Notes: generated by a model not told the origin, from the sequence alone. Positions 1 through 10,287 are shown, counted from the first letter of the stretch. The stretch: 64,000 bases of DNA from Pontederia crassipes (GCA_030549335.1 CM060198.1:46217353-46281352), one strand, 5' to 3'. Numbers and translations: made by a program.

Positions 1-14
1 CTATAGGTACATTA

Positions 15-21
<7 letters not shown>

Positions 22-64
<43 letters not shown>
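22..64. repeat. (AT)n microsatellite
   Basis: This is an almost uninterrupted AT/TA dinucleotide run. A similar run precedes a related AT-rich module at 45122, so the tract may belong to a dispersed element rather than being independent. Confidence 0.9.
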
Positions 65-1746
65 AGTAGAGGTCAAAAATGTTCAAACTCTCATCAATCG
101 CGTATTATTTAATTATTTTTTACAAAAAATAAAGTATATTAATTATGAGAGATAACAATAAATAAATTATATTATATTATTGTTAGATATCATAACAATA
201 TTTATTGGTGTAGTTATCCAATATATGCTATAATATTTCTTTAATATCATCATGATATTACACGTTAGTTATGAAAAATACAAAATTTTATTTACTTATA
301 TTTTTAATTTAATATTCATAGCCATAAATAGAGGACACCTTCCAAATTCAATAGCGTACTGAACGCATGTCTTGATACAAAAGAGCATGTGCATATCTCT
401 AAATGTAGGTCTTATGTGTTAAAAAATATTGTACATGTATGTGTTCATATTTTTATATTTCTCTTTATCAGATAATAATAATAAATATTATAACTTTTTG
501 TATAACTAAAAGATTGAAATCGTAATACTTATATTGATTATTAAGAAAAGAAAGGTCAATATTTTAATTATAATATAATGATAATGATGATAATGAATTA
601 ATTTTAATTAAAATAATACTGTAGTAAACTTAATAATATTTGTTAAAGGTAAAACATATATAAACCACCTATATCCGTATTTATATATTTATACAAAAAA
701 TATATAGAAGAAGCATTAGTTGGAATAATGGTTGGTAGAAAATTATTTTACATAACTATGTTTTATCAATATCTGAATCTTTTTTATAATTTATTGAAAA
801 CATCACATTAATAAATATTAAATGTTATTAAGATATATATCTTTTTCTAATATAAATTATCTGCATATATGCATAATTAAAAAAATCTAAATTAAACACA
901 TCTATCAATTATCTGAAAATATTACTACATAATTAAAAATATTTCTATAATTCTTTAAAAAATATCTACTATTATTGTATATCTATGTAACTACAAATAT
1001 CTCAAGATAAAAAAATGATCGTTCTAGATATAACTATAATAATTAATATAATAAAGTCATATATATTATTAAAAGAAATACGTGTATGAATAAATCTATT
1101 ATTATCCAAATAAAAAAATCTCCGAACATAAAAAAAGTTAAATAATTTTCGTAATATCTGTTTATGAATTAAAATTATCTACTTTATTAAAAGAAATACG
1201 TGTATGAATTAAAATTATCTACTTTATTCATCTATTTGTAACTACTATATATAATTATATTTCGAGTATCTGTAAATTGTTAATCTACTTTATCGGTTAG
1301 AAACATATCTAAATGGTTATAAATATGAAAATAAATAAAATTTAAATTTGATATATTACTTATATTATTTTTAAAATTTAAAAGAAGAGTTAAAAATAAA
1401 AGAAATAAAAAAACAATAATATATATATAACTTTTTGTTGAAAATATAATCATATTATGAATTTTATTTTGTACCACGAGAGCATCGCTCCCTTATACTT
1501 TTAGAACAGTAAAAGTAGATAAGCAAATCTATATGTCCCACTCAATCACTGTTGTAGGTCTTTTTTCCGTATTGAAAACCCGATACTAAATAGAATTGCT
1601 GTCGAGGATAAAATATGGAATGACAGTGTCACTATTGTCGATCCAAAATTATTCATAACTTACATCGGAGAGTGTCATTAATGATTTATTGCATTAAAAA
1701 AGTTTGAGGCAAACAAAGATGGGCGATGCGCAGAAGGTTTCATTCG
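65..1746. other. AT-rich spacer with a dispersed repeat module
   Basis: No gene is visible. The first 350 bases resemble the sequence after 45178: both follow an (AT)n tract, then show a GGTC-containing stretch, a CTCTCAT block, an 'ATAAATAGAGG' block and a later 'TAGGTCT' block. That suggests two copies of one AT-rich family. The rest is AT-rich with short direct repeats, such as AAAGAAATACGTGTATGAAT near 1072 and again near 1190. The kinase half expected downstream of the receptor pseudogene is not present here. Confidence 0.6.
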
Positions 1747-2405
1747 TTAATTACAGGGCCTGCATATGACATTCGAATCAGCACAAAGAAGCGTGGAAAT
1801 CGTATGATGCCCGCAAGGACCGCAAGAGCTTGCGGGAACACAGAGCCCACCGAGAACCTCTCGACGCAGAGGCACGTTGAGTACTTTTGCTGGGGCAGTA
1901 CCACCCCGACTCGTCCACCAGCAGAGCAACTTCAAGCTGTCCGCGTTCACTCCGCAAGTGGTCGTTGTTCCCCCCCGCAGATGACGCGGCCTCCTTTGGT
2001 GATTCCGCAGGCGTGGGACTCACCGGAGACGATGGTGGACATCTCCTCGTCCTCGAAAGCTGGGTAGATATTTTGCGCCTCGGGCCCCCAGCAGACGACT
2101 TTGTCCTCGTCGTCGATGGCGCAGAAGAAGCCTCTCCCCGAGGTGAGGGAGCGAAAACGGCCGCGGATTCTGGAGGGGAAGCTCGGGTCGTTGCGCCACC
2201 ATCCGATGAAGCTGTCATTTCTGTCCGTGGCGCTGATCTGCTCCTCGCCGACGGCGAGTTCACGGAGAGGGACGACGTGATTCTGGTAAACATTCTGCAA
2301 GGTATGGCTCGTGGTCCCGTTACGGGCGTGTTTCCAGCAGAAAAATTTGCGGCCATCGGACTGAAGTCCACACATGGTGTCGCGCCCGCTCGATAGGGAG
2401 AAAAA
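1747..2405 (-). pseudogene. CRINKLY4-related (CCR-type) RCC1-like ectodomain, 3' part, broken
   Basis: Reading leftward from the retrotransposon edge, the frame resumes with S-G-R-D-T-M-C-G-L. It then shows further blocks of the RCC1-like repeats found in CRINKLY4/CCR receptor-like kinases: FFCAIDDEDKVVCWG and SGESHACGI...GRVICGG. Near 1965-1980 a run of C (G on the coding strand) shifts the frame. The protein continues in other frames to a cysteine-rich block near 1747-1850 (LGGLCVPASSCGPCG and SNVICRPCN) that closes these ectodomains just before the membrane segment. A stop follows, and no transmembrane helix or kinase domain lies to the left. The host gene is therefore dead: split by a transposon, frameshifted and lacking its kinase. 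The family call rests on motif pattern; the exact paralogue is not resolved. Confidence 0.75.
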
Positions 2406-2886
2406 TGTTAGAGTTGGTGAATACTTCAGGGCCCCTTGTTTCTCACACCGGGTTCGCCCACGTGAGCTTAGGGGAATCTGAGTATTACCCAATTAACAGT
2501 ATTGCTGGCGTACGAACGAAAGGGGGGGTTCGGGGGGCCCCGCCCCCCCGACGGCGGTCCCGCTCGCCGGTGAGCGGGCGGGGGTTCGGGGGCAGCGCCC
2601 CCGAAACCTAGACGGGTTTTGGGCTTTAGTTTAGCCGGCCCGTGTGGTTCGGATTAGGTTTTTTCTCTGTTTGTTTGGGTTTTAAACCCGGTTTGGAGAG
2701 GCTATTAATAGCCTAATTTCTGATGTAATTTCGTGTGGCGGCTGTAAACCTAAACGATATAGTGGAACCTCTTTGCAGGACGTAGCCCTCATCTCAAGGG
2801 TGAACCTGGGTAAATTTCGTGTGTCTCCTCTATTTTTCTGCAATCTCTCTGCGATCTTCTCTCCTTGTTCTCGGATTTTCCCATCA
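2406..2886 (+). repeat. 5' LTR of the Tork copia element
   Basis: It runs TG...CA for 481 bp. It holds a cluster of GC-rich inverted repeats: CCCGCTC/GAGCGGG at 2559-2578 and TCGGGGGC/GCCCCCGA at 2586-2604, plus a G-run/C-run pair at about 2522-2549. The promoter and start of R are not obvious. The same sequence recurs at 6991-7471. Confidence 0.97.
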
Positions 2887-2888
2887 AT

Positions 2889-2900
2889 TGGTATCAGAGC
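2889..2900 (+). other. Primer binding site (initiator Met tRNA type)
   Basis: TGGTATCAGAGC begins two bases after the 5' LTR. This is the usual plant copia primer binding site, complementary to the 3' part of initiator methionine tRNA. Confidence 0.93.
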
Positions 2901-2933
2901 ACAGGTGGTTCGAGGAATTAGGGTTTATTCGAG

Positions 2934-5900
2934 ATGTCAGGAGGATCGCGGATTGAGATAGAAAAATTTGATGGAACGCGATTTGATCTCTGGAAGATGA
3001 AGATGGAGGATCTTCTCTGTGATCGAGATCTTTGGACGGCAATCGAGAAGGAGAGACCAGGCATGGAGGCGGCGAAGGTCGCGGACGAGGCCTCCTCCAG
3101 TCAGGCAGATCCAAAGGCGATCGAAGAGTGGGATCGGATCGATAGAAAGGCGAAGGGTTTGATTCGGCTGTGTCTCGCGGATTCAATTCTTACGAATGTG
3201 ATGGGCGAACCTACTGCCAGAGATCTGTGGAGGAAGTTGGAATCCCTATATCAAAGTAAGTCGTTGGTTAACAAGTTATTTCTGAGGAAGAAATTGTACA
3301 ATCTTCGGATGCAGGAGGGTGATTCATTTTCTACTCATCTTTATAACTTTAACACGGTGATCAGTCAACTTGTATCAATCGGTGTTAAGTTTCAAGATGA
3401 TGATAAGGCAATAACATTGCTCTGTTCGCTGCCGGATTCATGGGACAATCTAATTGTTGTGATTGGTGGCGGGGATAAAGAACTTTCGTATGAAAGTGTA
3501 TGTGCTGCCTTGTTATCAGAGGAAATACGGAGAAAGGGATCAGCAAGTTCTGGTAAAGAGGCGCTGGCGGCCAGAGGAAGGCAACCAGAAAGGAATCAAA
3601 ATCAGAGAGGAAGATCCAAATCTCGTGGGCGTTCGAAGAGTAAGGATAAGAAGGTGCAATGCTGGAGATGTCAAGAGTGGGGCCATCTGAAGCGAGATTG
3701 CAAAAACAAGCCGGTTCATAAGAAAGAAGCTGAGTCAACCTCGGACAAAAAGGAGGCTGAGGCAGGAGATATGTATGTGGCTTCTGCATGTACGGCACAG
3801 TCAGATAAAGATGTCTGGCTTATCGACACTGGTGCTTCGTACCACATGACGCCTCATAAACACTGGTTCTGTGAATATGAGGAGTATAATGGTGGGGATG
3901 TCATGCTCGGAGATGACACTGCGGTTCAGATTGTTGGACGTGGCAGGGTGAAGTTGAGGATGAATGATGGCACGGTGAAGACTCTACCAGATGTGATGCA
4001 TATACCACTTATGAGCAGGAGTTTATTATCTGTTGGTACAATGGCTGACTCGGGTGTTATATTCAGTTGCGATAAGGATTCGTGCAAGATGATCAGAGGG
4101 TCCATTGTAATTGCACGAGGGGTTCGCTATGGCACGTTGTACAAGTTGCTCGGAGAGACAATATCTGTGGGCTGCGGATTTATTTCTGAAGAGGCCAAAG
4201 AAGATGAAGACAGCAAATCTATGTTGTGGCATCGGAGATTAGGCCATATCAGTGAAAAAGGACTCTCCACTATAGCATCAAGTCAGATGGTAGAAGGAGT
4301 TCCGGATTGTTCTGTGGGCTTCGGATTCTGTGAACATTGCCTCCATGGAAAACAGAACCGAGTCAGTTTTCAACACACAGGTTCAAGAGCAACGAAGATT
4401 CTTGAACTGATTCATAGTGATGTCTTTGGACCAACTCCGACTCCATCTATTGGAGGGTCCAGGTACTATGTTTCTTTTATAGATGATTTTTCGAGATACA
4501 GTTGGATTTATTTTATCAAGAATAAATCAGATGTATTCGATAAGTTTCGAGAATTTAAAGTTTTGGTGGAAAATCAATTGAGCTGCAAGATCAAGGTTCT
4601 TCGTACAGATAATGGAGGTGAATTTTGTTCAGATAAGTTTGAGCAGTTCTGCGTGGACAATGGTATTGCTAGGCAGAAGACAACTCCATATACACCTGAG
4701 CAGAATGGAGTAGCTGAAAGGTTAAATCGGTCACTCATAGAGAAGGCCAGATGTATGCTGAGTTGGGCTGAATTGGGGCAAGAATTCTGGGCAGAAGCTG
4801 TAGCCACAGCAAACTACCTGAAGAACCGCTCACCGACCTCATCAGTGAAGGATCAGACACCTTATGAGGCAATGTTTGGGAAGAAGCCAAATTTGTCTCA
4901 TGTTCGGGTGTTCGGATGTGACGCATATGTTCATATACCCAAGGAAAAGCGGGGTAAGCTTGACAGTAAATCTGAAAAGAACATATTTGTCGGATACAAG
5001 GAAGGGATCAAGGGCTACAAACTGTGGAATCCAAAGTCAAAGACTATTGTTTACAGCAGGGATGTTGTTTTCCGTGAATCACGTTCCCAAGTTGAAGTTC
5101 AAAAATGCGATGAACCTAAGAAAGTGGTAGTGCTTGAAGAAGATTCTGATTCTGAAACTTCAGAGGTGGATGCACAAGATACTTCAGTTGAGTCTGTTAT
5201 AGAACCGGATCAAGAGGACTCGGTTAATGAAGTTGAAGATGCAGATTCAGATGAAGACCCAGATATTGGTACTACCATACCAGTTCTCAGGAGATCGACA
5301 CGAGAAAGAAGAGCACCTTTGAGATACTCTCTTAGTGCTCTGAGTTCGTTTCATGCTTTGAGCATCATCGGAGAAGAACCTAATTCTGTAAAAGATGCAA
5401 GGTCTATGGATGATGCAAATCAGTGGGAGCTTGCTATGGCAGATGAGATGCAGTCACTGGATAAGAATGAAACATGGAGTTTGTGTAAATTGCCTAAGGA
5501 TAGAAAGGCAATTGGTTGCAAATGGGTGTTCAAGCGAAAGCTGAAACCGGATGGATCTGTAGAGAAGTACAAGGCGAGGCTGGTAGCTAAAGGGTACTCT
5601 CAGGTTGAGGGAGTTGACTATGATGAGATTTTTTCTCCCGTGGCGAAAATGACTTCAATTAGATTTGTTCTATCTCTGGCAGCAGCATATAATCTTGAGG
5701 TAGAGCAGATGGATGTAAAGACGGCATTCCTTCATGGGGACTTGGAGGAAGAGATATATATGAGACAACCAGAAGGCTTTGAGGTTCACGGTAAAGAGAA
5801 GCTGGTGTGCAAATTGAAGAAGTCTCTATATGGATTGAAGCAGTCGCCAAGAATGTGGTACCAGAAGTTTGATACGTACATGCTCGAACTCAAGTTTGTA

Positions 5901-7196
5901 CGTTCAGATTCAGATCATTGTGTTTATGTGAAGAGAGTTGGAGACCAGTTTGTCATTCTTACATTGTATGTGGATGACATGTTGCTGATTGGAAACAGTA
6001 TGAAGATGGTGAATTCAGTGAAGGGTTTGTTGGCCAAGAAGTTTGAGATGAAAGACTTAGGGCCAGCGAATTTTATTTTGGGTATGCAGATTAGAAGGGA
6101 TCGTCAGAAGCGAAAGTTGTGGCTAGGACAGGAGAAGTACATAAATGAAGTGTTGAAGAAATTTAACATGTCGGACTGCAAGCCAGTGGGTACTCCTATG
6201 TCTCTAGGAACCAAACTTTCTGCAGAGCAATGCCCGAAGACGGATGAAGAAGCCGAAGAGATGGACCGTGTGCCATATGCAAGTGCAGTGGGCAGCTTGA
6301 TGTACGCCATGGTTTGCACGCGTCCAGATATAGCCCAAGCAGTGGGAGTCTTGAGTCGGTATATGTCTAACCCAGGCAGGGAACATTGGAATGCTATCAA
6401 GAGAGTTTTCAGGTACCTTCGTGGAACTTCAGATTTTGCTTTGTGCTTTGAAGGTGCGGGAAAAGGAAAGATGCTTGATATTGTGGGCCATGTAGATGCT
6501 GATTGGGGTGGAGACATTGATAGTAGACGGTCCACTAGCGGATATGTTTTTACATTGTTTGGGGCTGCACTAAGTTGGATGAGCAAGAGACAAAGCGTGG
6601 TAGCACTTTCTTCTACAGAAGCAGAATATATGGCTCTTACTCATGCTGCAAAGGAGGCCATATGGCTACGACGGTTGTGCTTGGAGCTCGGATTTGAGCA
6701 AGGTGCTATAGAGGTGAGATGTGATAATCAAGGTGCTATTCAGTTAGCTAAGAATCCCGCATTTCACTCACGCACAAAGCATATTGACATCCAATACCAC
6801 TTTATTCGGGAAAAGGTGGAAAAGAAAGAGGTTCAGCTTGAAAAGGTTGATACAACAGAGAATAGTTCTGATTTTCTGACTAAAGCAGTTACAGGTGTAA
6901 AGTTTGAGTGGTGCTCTACTGCTGTGGGATTGAAGAAGAATGTTGCTGGCAAGGCTCTCATTGGTGTGAAGTATCCACCAAGTGGGAGAATGTTAGAGTT
7001 GGTGAATACTTCAGGGCCCCTTGTTTCTCACACCGGGTTCGCCCACGTGAGCTTAGGGGAATCTGAGTATTACCCAATTAACAGTATTGCTGGCGTACGA
7101 ACGAAAGGGGGGGTTCGGGGGGCCCCGCCCCCCCGACGGCGGTCCCGCTCGCCGGTGAGCGGGCGGGGGTTCGGGGGCAGCGCCCCCGAAACCTAG
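2934..7196 (+). CDS. gag-pol polyprotein of the Tork copia element
   Basis: A single 1420-codon frame starts at the first ATG after the primer binding site. Visible parts in order: gag with a CX2CX4HX4C zinc knuckle at residues 243-256; an aspartic protease with D298 in DTGAS; integrase with the HHCC finger (H433, H438, C466, C469) and catalytic D496, D559 and E595 (DX35E spacing); reverse transcriptase from about 860, with YVDD at 1012-1015; and RNase H with D1188/D1190, STEAEY and D1264. The polyprotein would be cut by its own protease to assemble cytoplasmic particles and integrate cDNA. No stop separates pol from the polypurine tract, so about 68 residues are read from the 3' LTR (from residue 1353), giving a Gly/Pro/Arg-rich tail. 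All catalytic residues I looked for are present. Confidence 0.96.
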   Translation: MSGGSRIEIEKFDGTRFDLWKMKMEDLLCDRDLWTAIEKERPGMEAAKVADEASSSQADPKAIEEWDRIDRKAKGLIRLCLADSILTNVMGEPTARDLWRKLESLYQSKSLVNKLFLRKKLYNLRMQEGDSFSTHLYNFNTVISQLVSIGVKFQDDDKAITLLCSLPDSWDNLIVVIGGGDKELSYESVCAALLSEEIRRKGSASSGKEALAARGRQPERNQNQRGRSKSRGRSKSKDKKVQCWRCQEWGHLKRDCKNKPVHKKEAESTSDKKEAEAGDMYVASACTAQSDKDVWLIDTGASYHMTPHKHWFCEYEEYNGGDVMLGDDTAVQIVGRGRVKLRMNDGTVKTLPDVMHIPLMSRSLLSVGTMADSGVIFSCDKDSCKMIRGSIVIARGVRYGTLYKLLGETISVGCGFISEEAKEDEDSKSMLWHRRLGHISEKGLSTIASSQMVEGVPDCSVGFGFCEHCLHGKQNRVSFQHTGSRATKILELIHSDVFGPTPTPSIGGSRYYVSFIDDFSRYSWIYFIKNKSDVFDKFREFKVLVENQLSCKIKVLRTDNGGEFCSDKFEQFCVDNGIARQKTTPYTPEQNGVAERLNRSLIEKARCMLSWAELGQEFWAEAVATANYLKNRSPTSSVKDQTPYEAMFGKKPNLSHVRVFGCDAYVHIPKEKRGKLDSKSEKNIFVGYKEGIKGYKLWNPKSKTIVYSRDVVFRESRSQVEVQKCDEPKKVVVLEEDSDSETSEVDAQDTSVESVIEPDQEDSVNEVEDADSDEDPDIGTTIPVLRRSTRERRAPLRYSLSALSSFHALSIIGEEPNSVKDARSMDDANQWELAMADEMQSLDKNETWSLCKLPKDRKAIGCKWVFKRKLKPDGSVEKYKARLVAKGYSQVEGVDYDEIFSPVAKMTSIRFVLSLAAAYNLEVEQMDVKTAFLHGDLEEEIYMRQPEGFEVHGKEKLVCKLKKSLYGLKQSPRMWYQKFDTYMLELKFVRSDSDHCVYVKRVGDQFVILTLYVDDMLLIGNSMKMVNSVKGLLAKKFEMKDLGPANFILGMQIRRDRQKRKLWLGQEKYINEVLKKFNMSDCKPVGTPMSLGTKLSAEQCPKTDEEAEEMDRVPYASAVGSLMYAMVCTRPDIAQAVGVLSRYMSNPGREHWNAIKRVFRYLRGTSDFALCFEGAGKGKMLDIVGHVDADWGGDIDSRRSTSGYVFTLFGAALSWMSKRQSVVALSSTEAEYMALTHAAKEAIWLRRLCLELGFEQGAIEVRCDNQGAIQLAKNPAFHSRTKHIDIQYHFIREKVEKKEVQLEKVDTTENSSDFLTKAVTGVKFEWCSTAVGLKKNVAGKALIGVKYPPSGRMLELVNTSGPLVSHTGFAHVSLGESEYYPINSIAGVRTKGGVRGAPPPRRRSRSPVSGRGFGGSAPET
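6980..6990 (+). other. Polypurine tract of the copia element
   Basis: AAGTGGGAGAA lies directly against the 3' LTR, where plus-strand DNA synthesis is primed in this family. It sits inside the gag-pol frame. Confidence 0.85.
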
Positions 7197-7471
7197 ACGG
7201 GTTTTGGGCTTTAGTTTAGCCGGCCCGTGTGGTTCGGATTAGGTTTTTTCTCTGTTTGTTTGGGTTTTAAACCCGGTTTGGAGAGGCTATTAATAGCCTA
7301 ATTTCTGATGTAATTTCGTGTGGCGGCTGTAAACCTAAACGATATAGTGGAACCTCTTTGCAGGACGTAGCCCTCATCTCAAGGGTGAACCTGGGTAAAT
7401 TTCGTGTGTCTCCTCTATTTTTCTGCAATCTCTCTGCGATCTTCTCTCCTTGTTCTCGGATTTTCCCATCA
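6991..7471 (+). repeat. 3' LTR of the Tork copia element
   Basis: 481 bp, the same length as the 5' LTR with no mismatch found by eye. It supplies the stop codon of gag-pol at 7194-7196. It ends CCATCA and is followed by the AAAAA target duplication. Confidence 0.97.
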
Positions 7472-7722
7472 AAAAAGGTGACGTTCGGGTATATATCGAA
7501 TGCCGTCCCGGCGCCGGCGGTGGCCGAAATGGTTGCGCATTGGATGCTTCTAGGTAAATAACAGACGAGGATGCCGCATACGATGGCGACGGAGCCATCA
7601 CCTGTGGCCGGGACGACGATGGCCACTGGCGAGGGCAGGCCGAAAGCTTCTCCAGAATCAAGACTCAGAGCTATCGTTGCAGCAACCACCGCAAAGACGA
7701 TGGCGATACGGGGAGGCTTCAT
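7472..7722 (-). pseudogene. CRINKLY4-related (CCR-type) receptor, signal peptide and first RCC1-like block
   Basis: The ATG at 7722 opens a signal-peptide-like start (MKPPRIAIVF, then an Ala/Val-rich stretch). A first RCC1-like block follows (VAIVCGILV...IQCAT) up to NVTFF, where the copia element interrupts it. The 5-bp duplication encodes part of the Phe codons at the junction, and the frame resumes at the pseudogene part ending at 2405. This is therefore the 5' part of the same gene, separated from the rest by about 5 kb of retrotransposon. An upstream GTG at 7797 is in frame, but the ATG gives the proper signal peptide. Confidence 0.75.
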
Positions 7723-8175
7723 CGGATCTGGCCTTAGGAAATGAAGAACTCTATCGATGGTGGTATTACACAGTACGAATTCTGTGACTTCCTCCACAGG
7801 TGCAAGCCAAGAGCGAGAGATCTACAAGAACTAGCTACTGTTTGCTGCAGTTGATCTGGAGATCTACAAGATCCTCGAATGATGGATATTCTAACTTCTA
7901 AAGTTACGCAGTCAAATAGCTACAGTTGCCGGTGTAACTGATGCAGAAAAGTTAATAATCCCAAGTTATTTATTTTTTTCCAGATCAGAATTTGTCTCTT
8001 TATTCTTTGTCGACCATATATACAGTACTGCACATAACCCTGAGCAGCGGTAGACCAAAACATATTAATAATAGTTTTATATTCATACTCCGATTTTTAT
8101 TATTCATTCATTGTATTATATATATATATATGAATTAATGAGTTGTACCCTCTTGGGTGAAACCTGGTGCAACGC
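7723..8175. other. Spacer upstream of the receptor pseudogene
   Basis: This moderately AT-rich sequence would include the former promoter and 5' UTR of the minus-strand receptor gene. I see no clear TATA box or other feature, apart from a short (TA)n run near 8120-8132. Confidence 0.4.
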
Positions 8176-8719
8176 CCTAATTTGAACCATCCAATTTATA
8201 TCAAGGGTCCAAATCATTTCCTTTCTCTTCTCTCTCTTGCACGCAAATCCTCTCTCTGGTGCCCTGCCATTCCTGTTGTCGCCGGCCTTCGAGCGCCACC
8301 GTCAGCCTCTCGGAGCTCCATTCACGTGTGTCTCCATCGTTCCTATCGATCGCCACCGTCCTCCGCGAGCACACAAGTTGTCGATCCGCCCTCTCTCGTC
8401 GTCGATCCCTTGTCTCGTCATCGATCCGCCCCCATCGTCGAGTCAGATCCCCTCTCTTCCCTGTCGGTCTACGCCGCCCGTCGATCTATCCCACTCGCCT
8501 TATCTTCCCCATCAACTCACGCCCGCCCTGCATCGCCCCTCTCTTCCCTCACCATGTCACCCCTCTCTTCCCCGTCGTCCCATTGTCGACTATCGCGGTC
8601 TTACTGTTGATCGCCACCGATCATAGAGAAGAGAGAGAGAGCGTGCGTGAGAGTAGAAATAGAAAAAAAATGTAAAATGATCTGGGGCCCTCGATCTAAA
8701 TTGAACGATCCAAATTAGG
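8176..8719. mobile_element. Non-autonomous element with long imperfect terminal inverted repeats
   Basis: The left end (CCTAATTTG...CAATTTATATCAAGGG, 8176-8219) matches the reverse complement of the right end at 8675-8719 over about 45 bp. The match extends inward through pyrimidine-rich (left) and purine-rich (right) stretches around GCACGC/GCGTGC. The centre is C/T-rich, with long low-complexity frames on the plus strand that do not look like protein. I could not find a convincing target duplication, so the superfamily is open. Confidence 0.6.
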
Positions 8720-10287
8720 AAGCTAAGTTTAGGATTTATTATCTAAGTTTGACTTTTAAAAAAATAGAACTAAAAATAAAAATAGAACTTACCTCCCTTT
8801 AACTATTCTAAAATTTTCACCTTACTCATTGTGAATATTTTATTTGATTTTACTTTGTTAGCTTCTAATTTTATATTATATTGTCATTTACAAAAATAAA
8901 AAGAAAAAATGAACATACATTTGAGATTATGCGAGTGATATCTTAAATAGCTTATATCGAATTATCTTTCTTTTACAAAGGAATAAACATTTTGAACATT
9001 AAATACCAAATATTTGAATCAGATAATTGAGGTAATTAATATGCTTCATTGAATCTCTTTTTTAAACACTAAAATTCCAATTGTTGATGTTTTTTTTAAT
9101 GCATTAAATCTACTTAGTGTCCGCTGGTGTAAAAATTTCAAAAGTCCACTAACTATATGTTTTATATATCTGTATATATATCCCCACCTACGAATTATGT
9201 ATATTTATATATAAATCTTGAACATGAATTCACACAATATAATATACACAATATAATATATGTTGATGTGACTGCAATTATTATATACTAGTATTCAAAA
9301 TTGTGACAAAAAATAAGAAAGACAAATTACGATATGCGACGGCAACTTGGACCCTTAGGCCCAACCGCCCAAGCCCGTAGACCATGACTAACTCGTGTAT
9401 TGGTACAATGGGCAAGTCCTCGTTTCACGTGAACTTTTATGCATAAGTTCAGGATTTATTATCTAAGTTTAGGGATAAGAGAGAAAAATAAGGAGGGTTA
9501 ATAAATAAAGGACAAATAGAAAATTAAAAACAAAAAATCACAATGAGACGGAAAAGTAATATAATAAATTAAATGAGAAATTTCAAAAATAATAATGAAA
9601 GATGGATATGTAAAAAATAGTTGTAGGGAGGATCTAATGAAAAGGAAATAAATGTAAATAATTTTCTAAATAAATTAAATAATTACTCTTAAAATCCAAA
9701 TATTATCCTAATAATAATATTTTTATATGTGTAAATAATAGTTTATATTTAAAGCATATATTTTCTTCTTATATTTATATAAAGTAACAGTTTCAAATCT
9801 CTCTCAAGTTGACATTTTTGTTTATCTTTTTTCCTCATTTTTTTGTTATTTAATTTTTATCCCATTTTTTGAGAATTTATTCAACTATTTTGGAATATGA
9901 AAATATATTAGGACAATTATTTTTTATCGAGAAATTATTTTTATATCAGTATTTCAATTGAATGATTGAAATTTCAATGATATGTTTCTTTTGTGAGACA
10001 TAAAGAACCTCTGGTCTAAAAGAGGAACCTTGATATTAAAGAGGAAAAATGGATCATGTTGTGTCGTGCCCATGCCGATCAACTCATGTTTGATCATGCC
10101 GCGAATGATGTTGTGCTAGTAAAAAACTTTTCTACCCCAACACGGTCCGCGCTTGGCCCGGCCGAGTCGGACAACTCATTTTTTCTTTTAAAGTTCAAAC
10201 TTTTTATTTTCAATTTACTTTTTTATATAATATAATTAGTATTATTCTATAATATATATATATATTTTAGTTCTTTCAATTGACATA
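8720..10287. other. AT-rich spacer with repeat fragments
   Basis: No gene is seen. 'AGGATTTATTATCTAAGTTT' occurs near 8730 and again near 9450, a direct repeat of unknown origin. A GC-richer patch at about 10045-10175, with repeated ATG/CATGCCG-like words, resembles the subterminal sequence of the hAT element ending at 10983 and may be its other end, but no terminal repeat was found there. Confidence 0.4.

Larger units (their letters stand above)
2406..7471 (+). mobile_element. Complete Ty1/copia retrotransposon, Tork (Tnt1-like) lineage
   Basis: The element is 5066 bp, with two 481-bp LTRs, a primer binding site, a polypurine tract and one uninterrupted gag-pol frame. It is flanked by AAAAA at 2401-2405 and 7472-7476, a 5-bp target duplication normal for copia. 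The LTRs begin TGTTAG and end CCATCA, and I found no difference between them by eye, so insertion is probably recent. Domain order (gag, protease, integrase, RT, RNase H) is that of copia; the gag start and RT wording fit Tork. It lies antisense inside a CCR-type receptor pseudogene. Whether it is transcribed cannot be told from sequence. Confidence 0.97.

Noticed and set aside
1726-2396. Plus-strand frames over the receptor pseudogene
   Set aside because: The minus strand shows the RCC1-like motifs and Cys spacing; the plus frames have none.
2405-2611. Short frame at the start of the 5' LTR
   Set aside because: It is the LTR copy of the tail of the gag-pol frame and has no separate support as a gene.
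8167-8675. Three overlapping Ser/Pro-rich plus-strand frames
   Set aside because: They overlap in all three frames and arise from C/T-rich sequence inside an inverted-repeat element. There are no domains and no codon preference.
10045-10175. Left end of the hAT-like element ending at 10983
   Set aside because: The composition is similar, but no TAGAGATG-type terminus or CTTCTCAC duplication was found, so I did not extend the element.
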